Shown here piece by piece: positions 10,894 through 19,604 of a DNA stretch of 64,000 nt. Positions within the stretch are counted from its first letter, which is position 1; each line of letters opens with the position of its first letter. A model generated the notes under the pieces. The model did no database searches and had not been told where the DNA came from. It was given only the letters and a program-made list of their open reading frames with translations. The stretch is taken from assembly GCA_002898295.1 (NCBI GenBank), contig BEHX01000001.1, forward strand, positions 179,790-243,789, given 5' to 3'. This DNA comes from a bacterium HR21. GTDB lineage: Bacteria > Bacteroidota > Ignavibacteria > Kapaibacteriales > HRBIN21. The position numbers and the translations under genes were made by a program.

Positions 10894-12342
10894 TTATGGC
10901 AGCAGGAGCCAGAGGACCGAGGGAGTAGGACCGAAGTGTGCCGGGCGTGGAGGCTGAGGGAGTGTGGCGTGTTCAAAGGGAGCGTATTGACGCGTGGCGT
11001 CGAAGTATGCCAGGCTGAAGGGGAGGGCTTGTCCGCGGGGGAGCGGGGCGTCGTCGGCATTGCCAGTGCTGAGGCGGCGCCGGAGTTCGATTGTCCAGCC
11101 GCCATTCGCGTGGCGCCCGCGTGCGCGGACGTCGCCTCGGCTGGCGAAGGCGGTGCGTTGTGCCCGCAGTACCCATCCTGGCACCACATCCCCAGCTCTC
11201 CAGGGACGTCCTGTCGCGGGGTTGGGAGCCTGTGGATTGAACGGGACAGCAGTTGCTTCCCACAGGAAACGGCTCGGGTCCAGCCCACCATTATCTCCCC
11301 CTGCCATGTTCAACGGGAGCAGTGGAGCACTTCCCCGCGGGGGGAAATTCGCCTCTGCAAATGGGACGCCGGCATCACCCCGCCGTTCCTCGGGGAAGGA
11401 AGCGCCATCGCGACCTTCGGCAACGTAGTCGTCGGCGTATCCTTGCGGATTGGTCGTCCCAGCCTTCCAGTACCAGATGTCAATGCGTCCGGTAGTGGGG
11501 TAGCTTCCCCCCTCGTGGTGCGCCGTGCTGCGTGCCGGATGGCATGCCACGGCACACCCGACGCGATCAAACGTCTCTCCGGGGCGATCTCCTTGGACAC
11601 TCTCGGGCGAGCCGATGGGGAACATCACCGCCAAGGCGTCTTGCCCTTCAGTGCTGAGCCTCCAGTATGCCTCCGCTGCGGGATTGCCTCCCTGGAAGCG
11701 GAAGAGATTCGGGGTCTCGTCGGGGATAGGATCGGCAATCTCGATCAGCATGTAGAGGAAGTCCGCGTCTACGGCAGCACGGAGTGTGGCAGAGAAGGAG
11801 CGGCGATCAGAAGAGCTCGGCTCAACCTGCGTGAGGAGTACCTGCACTGGCGGGGCAAGCTGCCAGACTGCGTCATCGGCAACACCATCTAATGTTGGCG
11901 GCGAGGAGGTAAAAATGGCAAGCACTTCCAAGCGGTCTCCCGGTGTGCCGCTTCCTCGCAGCGGGACTTCCACAGGATGGTCGTCGCCGAGCAACAGCGT
12001 TGCCTGGTAGAAGCGGGCTTCCGTCGGGGTAAAGCGCAGCAGGAGACTGTCGCGCGCACCGGCAGCAAGGGTGCTCCGGGGCTGCCGCACAATGGCAAAT
12101 GCTGCACGGTCAGCCCCGACAAGGGAAGGAGCCAAAACGAGGGCGGAATCGGTGCGATTGCGGACTTGCACCCAGAGCGTGGCACTCTCCCCGAGGCGGA
12201 CGCTACCGAAGTTGACTTCCGCTGGGATGACTTCCAGCGGGCTTTCTGAACCGAATTCCCCGACACCCGGTGCCTCGCAGCCGCTGAGGAGCAACGGGAG
12301 TGCACCGACAATGAGCAGCAGGGTGGAGGGAATCAGGCGCAT
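10894..12342 (-). CDS. Lipoprotein with N-terminal Ig-like (ASPM/SPD-2/Hydin-like) domain and C-terminal ethylbenzene-dehydrogenase-like heme-binding domain
   Basis: Signal peptide and lipobox MRLIPSTLLLIVGALPLLLSGC; Ig-like 'VIPAEVNFGSVRLGESATLWVQVRNRTDSALVL'; EB_dh-like 'PTLDGVADDAVWQLA', 'ADFLYMLIEIADP', 'DRVGCAVACHP', 'RIDIWYWKAG'. Confidence 0.75.
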   Translation of the reverse strand: MRLIPSTLLLIVGALPLLLSGCEAPGVGEFGSESPLEVIPAEVNFGSVRLGESATLWVQVRNRTDSALVLAPSLVGADRAAFAIVRQPRSTLAAGARDSLLLRFTPTEARFYQATLLLGDDHPVEVPLRGSGTPGDRLEVLAIFTSSPPTLDGVADDAVWQLAPPVQVLLTQVEPSSSDRRSFSATLRAAVDADFLYMLIEIADPIPDETPNLFRFQGGNPAAEAYWRLSTEGQDALAVMFPIGSPESVQGDRPGETFDRVGCAVACHPARSTAHHEGGSYPTTGRIDIWYWKAGTTNPQGYADDYVAEGRDGASFPEERRGDAGVPFAEANFPPRGSAPLLPLNMAGGDNGGLDPSRFLWEATAVPFNPQAPNPATGRPWRAGDVVPGWVLRAQRTAFASRGDVRARGRHANGGWTIELRRRLSTGNADDAPLPRGQALPFSLAYFDATRQYAPFEHATLPQPPRPAHFGPTPSVLWLLLP

Positions 12343-12346
12343 GTGC

Positions 12347-13087
12347 TCAGTGCAGAACTTGGAACGCGTGGACAAAGCCCCCACCTGCAGAGTCCTCAAG
12401 CCGGAGCCAATACGTGCCAGAGGCAAAGCCCCGCAAGGGGTATCGAATGTAGAAACGTCCCGCCGGCACCCACTGCTGCCATTGGACCACGGTCTGTCCC
12501 TGTAGCGTGGTGATGCTGAAGCGGACAACAGTGGCTTCCGGAGCGGTTCCAGTGATCTCCAGCCACTCCGTGGCTGGATTGGGGGTAAGTGTTGCCGTCA
12601 GTGGCGTGGGGATCTCCGGGACGGAGACGTAGCCTGGAATCTCCACCTCCAGCACGTCGCTCCCTTGCTCGTAGAACGTTTGGAAGCTCCGCAGAGGGCT
12701 TCGGGCAGGACCGCGGAGCACCTGTCCAGTTGGGCTGAAAAGAGACCCGTGACACGGGCAGGGAAGTGCTTGGAGTGAGCTCTGGTATGTGCTGACCGGG
12801 CAGCCAGCGTGAGGGCAAATATCGTCCACGGCAGCGAAGCGGTCTTCCGCAACGCGCGTGACGATAAGCCGTGGGGGGACTTCTCCTGTGGCGCCAGGGA
12901 TGGGAACTTTGACAGAGCCAGTAACCTCCCCAAGGGCTGGGTACTGGCTCAAGAGGATGCGGAAGCGCCCGAGCGGATGGCGTTCCGGGGGGAAGGCTGC
13001 AGAGAGCAGCTGTGCGATCGAGGGGGTGGTCGCCGTTGCCGCCGCGGCGAGCAGCTGCCGGAGAAAGCTACGGCGTGAGGTTCCCAT
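12347..13087 (-). CDS. Rieske [2Fe-2S] protein with Tat signal and T9SS-like C-terminal sorting domain
   Basis: Twin-arginine MGTSRRSFLRQLLAAAATA; Rieske boxes 'CPHAGCPV' and 'CPCHGSLF'; C-terminus 'LTPNPATEWLEITG...GRFYIRYPLRGFASGTYWLRLEDSAGGGFVHAFQVLH'. Confidence 0.85.
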   Translation of the reverse strand: MGTSRRSFLRQLLAAAATATTPSIAQLLSAAFPPERHPLGRFRILLSQYPALGEVTGSVKVPIPGATGEVPPRLIVTRVAEDRFAAVDDICPHAGCPVSTYQSSLQALPCPCHGSLFSPTGQVLRGPARSPLRSFQTFYEQGSDVLEVEIPGYVSVPEIPTPLTATLTPNPATEWLEITGTAPEATVVRFSITTLQGQTVVQWQQWVPAGRFYIRYPLRGFASGTYWLRLEDSAGGGFVHAFQVLH

Positions 13088-13601
13088 TGCTCGCACCGTC
13101 GGCAAAACGGCTTTCCTCCTGAGCACGGCGCCGGAGCTGCTCCAGGAGAGTGTCGATCTGCTCCAGGGTGATGTTCTCGTAGTAGTCCTCGTTGACAGCG
13201 ATCATCGGGGCGCCGCCGCAGGCGCCCATGCATTCGACCTCTTCAAGCGAGAAGAGCCCATCGGGAGTCCGCTCCTTGGGGGCGATCCCGAGCTTGTGGG
13301 CGAGGTATTCCAGCACGCGCTCACCACCTCGGAGCATGCACGAGACGTTGGTGCAGACCTGGATGTGGTAGCGTCCCACAGGCTCGGTGTGGAACATTGT
13401 GTAGAAGCGCACAACCCCGAGCACATGGGCGTACGGCAGGCGCAACAGCTCTGCTACCGCGCGGATGTTCTCCAGCGAAATCCAGCCGTACTTGCGTTGG
13501 ACCATCCAGAGTACTGGTAGCAGAGCAGCCTGTGGCTGAGGGTAAAGCGATTTGAGACGCTCGACCTCTTCGAGTTCTTCGGCTGTGAAGAGTTCTGCCA
13601 T
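13068..13601 (-). CDS. nuoE: NADH-quinone oxidoreductase subunit E (thioredoxin-like [2Fe-2S])
   Basis: 'VRFYTMFHTEPVGRYHIQVCTNVSCMLRGGE' and 'VECMGACGGAPMIAVNEDYYENIT' (C-x4-C, C-x3-C cluster ligands). Confidence 0.93.
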   Translation of the reverse strand: MAELFTAEELEEVERLKSLYPQPQAALLPVLWMVQRKYGWISLENIRAVAELLRLPYAHVLGVVRFYTMFHTEPVGRYHIQVCTNVSCMLRGGERVLEYLAHKLGIAPKERTPDGLFSLEEVECMGACGGAPMIAVNEDYYENITLEQIDTLLEQLRRRAQEESRFADGASNGNLTP

Positions 13602-13662
13602 CGAGCTCGGCTGGGTTGTCGGACACAGCGCGAAAATACACTCCCTTCGGGCAACACTTCAG

Positions 13663-14652
13663 CTATGGTCGGGCACCTGCCAGCTGGAGCCGGAGGGGGT
13701 AGAGCAGGCGGAACCGGGGAGGATGGGGACCGAATTCAACGGCAGGGGAGGGCAGTTTCAGCAGGAGCAGACCTTGCCGCAACCAGTTCCAGAGCGGTGG
13801 ACCATCGGGAAGCAGAGCGCGGAGATTGTAGTCCAATCCGAGCATAATTCGGCGCTCCTTCGGCAAGCGAGTATCGATGTTGCGGGCGCCATATCCGATG
13901 GAGATCATGAGCCACTCTGGGTAGTAGCGGCGCCAGGACTCCGGCAGGAGGCGGTGGAGAGCAATCGAGAGCCAGAAGCTGGAGCTGTTGTAGTCGTCGA
14001 TGAAGGAGCCGCCATGCTCGCGGGGGAGATCGCCTGCCCAGCGCGCCGGGATATACTGCCAGCGGGGCTGGAATGCTTGCAGAGGCTGCCAATAGTGCTG
14101 CGCCACATACCAGTAGACCCCCAGGAAGTTGAAGAGGGCATCCGTTGGGCTGAAGCCCCAGTCCCGGCTGAAGCCGTCTTCGACCTCAACATACGTCTGG
14201 TACAGCAGCCCCAACAGTGCCCCGGCGTGGACGGCGGTGGGGAGGTCAATTCCGGCGCTGAGGAGTGCTTCGCTGCAGAGGTAGGACATCAGGTAGCCCC
14301 CGTAGAAGTGCCCGGCTTTGTCGACCTGGAGGGCGTAGTCCCAGTCCTCTACCACGTGGAAAGGAGCGTAGACTTTCCACCAGGCGTTCTTCTGAATGTA
14401 GTGGAGTGTCACGAGAGCACCACCGTAGGCAGCGCCGATGACAGCCACTTTCCACAGCTGGGGTGTTCGAGGCCGCTGCGGCGGGCTTCCATCGAGAGGT
14501 GCTCGGGGATAGCCCCCGAAAGTCAGCATTGCCGGGGAAGGCGTTGGAATGCGGACAAGCGAGGAATCCGCTCCAAAGGCAGCCGGGGGTGTTGAAGGAA
14601 GCGGGGCAGAGCACAGAAGCAGTCCAAGCACACAGAGTCCGCCGTACTTCAT
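13663..14652 (-). CDS. DUF2279/YfiM-like membrane-associated protein
   Basis: 'DKAGHFYGGYLMSYLCSEALLSAGI...GALLGLLYQTYVEVEDGFSRDWGFSPTDALFNFLGVYWY'. ATG 14652 overlaps the stop of the upstream gene (ATGA). Confidence 0.65.
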   Translation of the reverse strand: MKYGGLCVLGLLLCSAPLPSTPPAAFGADSSLVRIPTPSPAMLTFGGYPRAPLDGSPPQRPRTPQLWKVAVIGAAYGGALVTLHYIQKNAWWKVYAPFHVVEDWDYALQVDKAGHFYGGYLMSYLCSEALLSAGIDLPTAVHAGALLGLLYQTYVEVEDGFSRDWGFSPTDALFNFLGVYWYVAQHYWQPLQAFQPRWQYIPARWAGDLPREHGGSFIDDYNSSSFWLSIALHRLLPESWRRYYPEWLMISIGYGARNIDTRLPKERRIMLGLDYNLRALLPDGPPLWNWLRQGLLLLKLPSPAVEFGPHPPRFRLLYPLRLQLAGARP

Positions 14653-16004
14653 GAGACGACGATGTGAATTTCCGGCTGGACAAGCTCTTTGGGGATCAGC
14701 GTGGGGAAGTAGGCGACCACCTCGCTTGGCTTCGGGCGTCCGCCGGAGAATCCTGTCACGCCAGGTGGTCCGGTCAAAATCAGCGGGGCAAGCTCCCGGG
14801 TGAAGCGGTCGACGGTGGCGTAGTCTGGTGCCCGCACGGCAATGCGGAGCATGACCTCGTTCGGCTCGATGGGTTTCGCCAGCGGACCGTGGCACGCGTT
14901 GTAGCCGACAAATTCAGTGCGGATTTCCTCAAACTGCAAGCCCAGCCGGCGTAGACGCTCTCGGAGGATGAAATCCGCTCGCTGGGCACGCTTGAGAGCT
15001 TCGGGAGCAGAATAGACCAAGGTGCCGACTGCCATGTAGCCAGCGGCATAGCTGGCAGAGACTTTGTAGTATGGCGTCGGTGGGCGCCCTCGGATGCCGA
15101 AAACCCGGACGCGGTCGTTGCCCAAGTCTTCAAGCTGGATTGTGGTAAAGTCGGCGATGCACTCCGGGGTGATGTATTCCCGCGGGTCGGCAATCTCGTA
15201 GAGCAGCTGTTCGGCAACAGTTTCCCGCGTGACGGCACCACCTGTCCCTTCGTGCTTGGTGACGATGAAGGTGCCATCGGGGTAGACCTCCACGATAGGG
15301 AAACCGGGCTCAACCAGGTCGAGCGCTTCCCAGTTGCCGAGGAAGTTACCGCCACTGGCTTGGGCACCGCATTCGAGGATGTGCCCGGCAACGATGCCAG
15401 CTGCCAAGAGGTCGTAATCGTGTTCGCTCCAGCCGAATTCGTAGATCATCGGAGCCAGGGTGATGCCGGTGTCGGTTGTCCGCCCGGTGACAACGACGTG
15501 TGCACCCTGGCGGAGGGCTTCTACGATGGGGAACGCTCCGAAGTAGGCGTTCGCGCTGAGGAGGCGGTCGCGAATCTCCCGGAGAGGTTGTCCAGTCTCC
15601 AGGTGGCGCAGCTCATAGCCAGCTGCCAGAATCTCATCGATGCGGGGCATGAGGTCATCCCCGAGCACGATGCCGATGCGAAGTCCATGGAGTCCGAGTT
15701 CGCGCGCGACGCGGAGGAGCTCTTCTGCTGCTCCCTTGGGGTTGACTCCACCGCCGTTGGTGATGAGCCGGATATTGCGTTCGACCAGGTACGGGGCAAT
15801 CTCCCGGAAGACCGTGATGAGGTCACGGGCGTAGCCCAGGCGCGGGTCTCGCTGGCGCTGCTTTTGCAGAATGGACATCGTCACTTCCGCCAGGTAGTCC
15901 ATGACGAGGTAGTCAATCGGTCCACGGCGAACCTGGAGCAGCGGTGCCTGCAGCCAGTCACCCCAGAATCCCTGCCCGGAGGCGATGCGGATCGGAGAAC
16001 GCAT
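14649..16004 (-). CDS. DUF1446 / acyclic terpene utilization AtuA family protein
   Basis: 'IASGQGFWGDWLQAP', 'YLAEVTMSIL', 'ITNGGGVNPKGAAEE', 'VTGRTTDTGITLAPMIYEFGWSEHDYDLLAAGIVAGHILECGAQASGGNF'. Confidence 0.85.
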   Translation of the reverse strand: MRSPIRIASGQGFWGDWLQAPLLQVRRGPIDYLVMDYLAEVTMSILQKQRQRDPRLGYARDLITVFREIAPYLVERNIRLITNGGGVNPKGAAEELLRVARELGLHGLRIGIVLGDDLMPRIDEILAAGYELRHLETGQPLREIRDRLLSANAYFGAFPIVEALRQGAHVVVTGRTTDTGITLAPMIYEFGWSEHDYDLLAAGIVAGHILECGAQASGGNFLGNWEALDLVEPGFPIVEVYPDGTFIVTKHEGTGGAVTRETVAEQLLYEIADPREYITPECIADFTTIQLEDLGNDRVRVFGIRGRPPTPYYKVSASYAAGYMAVGTLVYSAPEALKRAQRADFILRERLRRLGLQFEEIRTEFVGYNACHGPLAKPIEPNEVMLRIAVRAPDYATVDRFTRELAPLILTGPPGVTGFSGGRPKPSEVVAYFPTLIPKELVQPEIHIVVS

Positions 16005-16107
16005 CGGCGATGCATATTAGCTTGAGGAAACATACAGGGTCGAGGGCATTGAACACCGGGATTTGTGTAAATTGTCCCGGGGTTTGGGAAGTACGCTCAA
16101 CGTTTCC

Positions 16108-16992
16108 ATGGCAACTCTGGGGGAGCGCTTGCGCGAGAGCCGACACCAGCAGGGATTAGACCTGGACGAAATTAGCCAAAAGCTCAAGATTCGCCGTTCC
16201 ATCCTGGAAGCGCTGGAGGCAGACGAGCCAGGTCCAGTGCCGGCAGTCTATATGCGGCAGTTTGCGCGGCGTTACGGGCACTTTCTGGGCATACCTGAGC
16301 ACGAGCTCCAGGAACTGCTGCGTCAGCGCTTTGGTGCGGAGGGACGGCGCCTGCCGGGACACCCTGTGCCGCCGGAGGGGCGGGGAGGCGTTCGGAGTGA
16401 GACCCGCCTCCAGGTGGCTCGGGCTCTGGTCTACGGTGGTTTGGTGGGGGCTCTCATTGCGGTGGTGCACTATTTCTTCCTGCGCTCTCGACCAGAGGAG
16501 GCAGTACGTGAGGGTGTCACACCGGTAGTTGTTCGCCCTGTGAAGGAACCCCCGGAAGGAGGGCGGGGGAAAGCGGCAGATACACTCTGGCGCCTCCGGG
16601 CACGAGCACGGGATACTGTCTGGCTCAGCATCGTCGTGGATAACCAACGGAGCGAACAGCTGTTGCTGCAGCCTGGGCAGGAGCGCGAGTGGCAGGTGCA
16701 GCAGGTTGCTATCCTCTCGGTCGGGAATGCTGGTGGGTTGCAAGTGTGGCGGAACGAGGAGGAATTGCCCCCATTGGGACCACGGGGGAGTGTTGTCCGT
16801 ATGGTCCGGGTCACGGCTACCAGTGTTGAAACCTCGGCAAAGGTGCCGGCAGCCCAGCGCCGCTCGGAACACGATGTGCGCGCCTCCTCCCGGCAGACTC
16901 AAGGTGAAGCGCCCGCTATTGCCCCGGCTCCCCTGCTGCCTCTCCGGACGACTCGACCAGAGCCACAGAAACCGCTTCCTCCGCCGCCGTGA
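16108..16992 (+). CDS. RodZ-like helix-turn-helix / membrane protein
   Basis: N-terminal HTH 'MATLGERLRESRHQQGLDLDEISQKLKIRRSILEALE...VYMRQFARRYGHFLGI', single TM, C-terminal DUF4115-like 'WLSIVVDNQRSEQLLLQPGQEREWQ'. Confidence 0.75.
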   Translation: MATLGERLRESRHQQGLDLDEISQKLKIRRSILEALEADEPGPVPAVYMRQFARRYGHFLGIPEHELQELLRQRFGAEGRRLPGHPVPPEGRGGVRSETRLQVARALVYGGLVGALIAVVHYFFLRSRPEEAVREGVTPVVVRPVKEPPEGGRGKAADTLWRLRARARDTVWLSIVVDNQRSEQLLLQPGQEREWQVQQVAILSVGNAGGLQVWRNEEELPPLGPRGSVVRMVRVTATSVETSAKVPAAQRRSEHDVRASSRQTQGEAPAIAPAPLLPLRTTRPEPQKPLPPPP

Positions 16993-16995
16993 GCG

Positions 16996-19485
16996 TTAGG
17001 CTGCCGAGGAGGTTTGCGTGCATGACTCTCCTGCTCGCAGCGGTTCTCGGAAGGCAAGCTCAACGGCATGCTCAACGTGTTCGACGAAGCGGATGTCGAG
17101 CCCTTCCACAATGCTGGGGCGGAGGTCGGGCAGGTCTTTGGCGTTTTCCTTCGGGAGGATCACCATCTGGATGCCCGCGCGCTTTGCTGCCAGCAGCTTC
17201 TCTGCAAGACCTCCGACAGGGAGCACATCCCCGTGGAGCGTGATTTCCCCGGTCATGGCAACATCGCCCCGGACCGGGCGCCCTGAAGCTGCCGAAAGGA
17301 GTGCAATTGTCATTGTCAAGCCGGCGGACGGACCGTCTTTCGGAATGGCGCCCTCGGGGACGTGGATGTGGATTTCCTTGCCCTTTGCGAATTCGGGGTC
17401 AATCCCGAAGCGGGTCGCATTAGAGCGAACGTACGAGACCGCTGCCATGGCGGACTCTTTCATCACCTCGCCGAGCTTGCCGGTCAGAGTAAGTTTTTCC
17501 GTCCCTGGCATCAACGTTGCCTCAACCGGGAGAAGCTCCCCGCCGACGCTGGTCCAGGCAAGCCCGAGAGCAATACCAACCTTGTCCCGCAGGTCGGCAT
17601 GGTGCTCTGTATAGACGGGGGCTCGGAGATACTGCGGGATGCTCTCAGCATCGACCAGGATATGCTGCTGGCGAACATAGGCGCGGAATTCCGGGAGCTC
17701 TGAGAGCTGCTGCAGGGAATCCGAGGCAACGGCGTGTGCGGAGAACCCCTCAATGAGGCGCCGAGCAATTTTGCGTAGAATTGTCGCGATGTGGCGTTCC
17801 AGGTTGCGGACACCTGCCTCACGGGTGTACTGGCGGATAATCCGCAGCAGCGCTTCGTCGGTGATTCGTACCGGGACTTCTTCCATGCCGTATTCCCGCA
17901 GGAGCTTCGGGATAATGTGTCGCTTGGCGATCTCTAACTTCTCGTCGTCCAGGTAGCTGTGCAGTTCGATGATCTCCATGCGGTCCAGGAGCGGCAGTGG
18001 GATATCGTAGCGGACGTTCGCCGTTGCGATGAAGAGCACCTGGGATAGGTCGTAGTCCACCTCCAGGTAATGGTCGTTGAAAGCGTGGTTCTGCTCCGGG
18101 TCCAGCACTTCCAGAAGGGCAGAGGAGGGGTCGCCCCGGAAGTCTGTGGACATTTTATCAACTTCGTCCAGCAGAATCACAGGGTTGATGGTCCCGGCAC
18201 GTTTCATTGCCTGGATGATCTTGCCGGGCATTGCTCCGATGTATGTGCGGCGGTGCCCTCGGATTTCAGCCTCATCGCGGACGCCACCGAGGGAGATGCG
18301 CACGAAGCGCCGTCCCAGTGCCCGGGCAATCGAACGGGCAAGAGAACTTTTCCCAACCCCAGGGGGACCGATAAAGCAGAGGATCTGGGAGCGGACCGAG
18401 CCTTTGAGGCGGGCTACAGCCAAGTAATCCAGGATGCGCTCTTTGGGGCGCTCCAGGTCGTAGTGGTCTTCGTCAAGGACGCGGCGGACGTGCTCGATAT
18501 CGAGGTTGTCCTCGGTCCGCTGTGACCAGGGCAGGGAGATGAGCCATTCGAGATACGTCCGGTTGACGGCGAACTCCGGCGAGATCGGGGGAGTCTTCCG
18601 CAAGCGCTCCAGCTCTTCATAGGCTTTTGCTTTCACGTGCTCCGGCATTCCCGCACGCTCGATTGCCTCACGCAGGGCAGCCAATTCCGGGATGACTTCC
18701 TCCTCCTCACCCAGCTCGCGCTGCAGAGCACGGATCTGCTCTTGGATGATGTAGCGACGCTGCGCCCGCAGGATGGCATCGTGGACTTGCTGGTCAATTT
18801 GCTGTGCCAGCCGGCGTACCTCGACTTCGGTGGTCAGAATGCCCAGCAGTTCAAAGTACTGTTCCTTGAGACGCTCCTTCTCCAGGATGCGCTGCTTGAC
18901 CTCGATGTTCTGCTGGATGTGCGCCGCTGCATAGTAGAGGCGGTGAACGGGATTATCCAAGTTCTGGTAGGCCAGCCAGATTTCGTGCGGTTGTTGTGAA
19001 ATCCGCAGGTATTCCTGGAAGAGCTCGTCGGCACGGCGTACCATTGCCTGGAACTCGGGGTCATCTTTGGGGATGCGGGGGGAGATGATGCGCACGTGGG
19101 CTTCCATATACTCGCCCTTATGGAAAGGCTGGCGTAGACGGGCATGGTAGAGCCCTTCGACGAGCACTTTCAGCAGTGGCTGGTTGGGAAGCCGCTGGAC
19201 CTGGAGAATGCGAGCAACGGTGCCGTGGTGGTAGAGGTCGTCGAAGTCCGGGTCTTCCACCATTGGGTCACGCTGAGCAGTGACGAACAGTACTCGCTTG
19301 CGCTCTAAGGCTTTCGCAACGGCGCGAACGGAGGCAGGTCGTCCGACAACGACCGGGAAGAGCATGAAGGGATAGATGACCACGTCGCGCAAGGGCAGGA
19401 TGGGCAGAGGCTTGGGGATTTCCGAAGGTTTCAACGCGGGCTCCGTTGCCTCGCCAACGACCATATCTTCCAATGTCTGCGCCAT
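16996..19485 (-). CDS. lon: ATP-dependent protease Lon (LonA)
   Basis: 'LPILPLRDVVIYPFMLFPVVVGR', Walker A 'GPPGVGKSSLARSIA', catalytic 'PKDGPSAGLTMTIALLSAASGRPVRGDVAMTGEITLHGDVLPVGGLAEKLLAA'. Confidence 0.98.
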   Translation of the reverse strand: MAQTLEDMVVGEATEPALKPSEIPKPLPILPLRDVVIYPFMLFPVVVGRPASVRAVAKALERKRVLFVTAQRDPMVEDPDFDDLYHHGTVARILQVQRLPNQPLLKVLVEGLYHARLRQPFHKGEYMEAHVRIISPRIPKDDPEFQAMVRRADELFQEYLRISQQPHEIWLAYQNLDNPVHRLYYAAAHIQQNIEVKQRILEKERLKEQYFELLGILTTEVEVRRLAQQIDQQVHDAILRAQRRYIIQEQIRALQRELGEEEEVIPELAALREAIERAGMPEHVKAKAYEELERLRKTPPISPEFAVNRTYLEWLISLPWSQRTEDNLDIEHVRRVLDEDHYDLERPKERILDYLAVARLKGSVRSQILCFIGPPGVGKSSLARSIARALGRRFVRISLGGVRDEAEIRGHRRTYIGAMPGKIIQAMKRAGTINPVILLDEVDKMSTDFRGDPSSALLEVLDPEQNHAFNDHYLEVDYDLSQVLFIATANVRYDIPLPLLDRMEIIELHSYLDDEKLEIAKRHIIPKLLREYGMEEVPVRITDEALLRIIRQYTREAGVRNLERHIATILRKIARRLIEGFSAHAVASDSLQQLSELPEFRAYVRQQHILVDAESIPQYLRAPVYTEHHADLRDKVGIALGLAWTSVGGELLPVEATLMPGTEKLTLTGKLGEVMKESAMAAVSYVRSNATRFGIDPEFAKGKEIHIHVPEGAIPKDGPSAGLTMTIALLSAASGRPVRGDVAMTGEITLHGDVLPVGGLAEKLLAAKRAGIQMVILPKENAKDLPDLRPSIVEGLDIRFVEHVEHAVELAFREPLRAGESCTQTSSAA

Positions 19486-19604
19486 GGAGCACGTGGGAAG
19501 GCTCGTTGAACCAGTGCTGCCCTAGAGACGCCCCCGGCGGGCGGAGCATTGCACGAGGATGCTGTAATTTGCTCTACAGCCAAGGGTGCAGAGGATTCGG
19601 GGAG

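Noticed and set aside
10834-11892. 352-aa plus-strand ORF over the EB_dh-like lipoprotein
   Set aside because: Antisense shadow with no domain signal; the minus strand has a lipobox, Ig and EB_dh motifs.
13552-14595. 347-aa plus-strand ORF
   Set aside because: Antisense to the DUF2279-like gene; no recognisable motifs.
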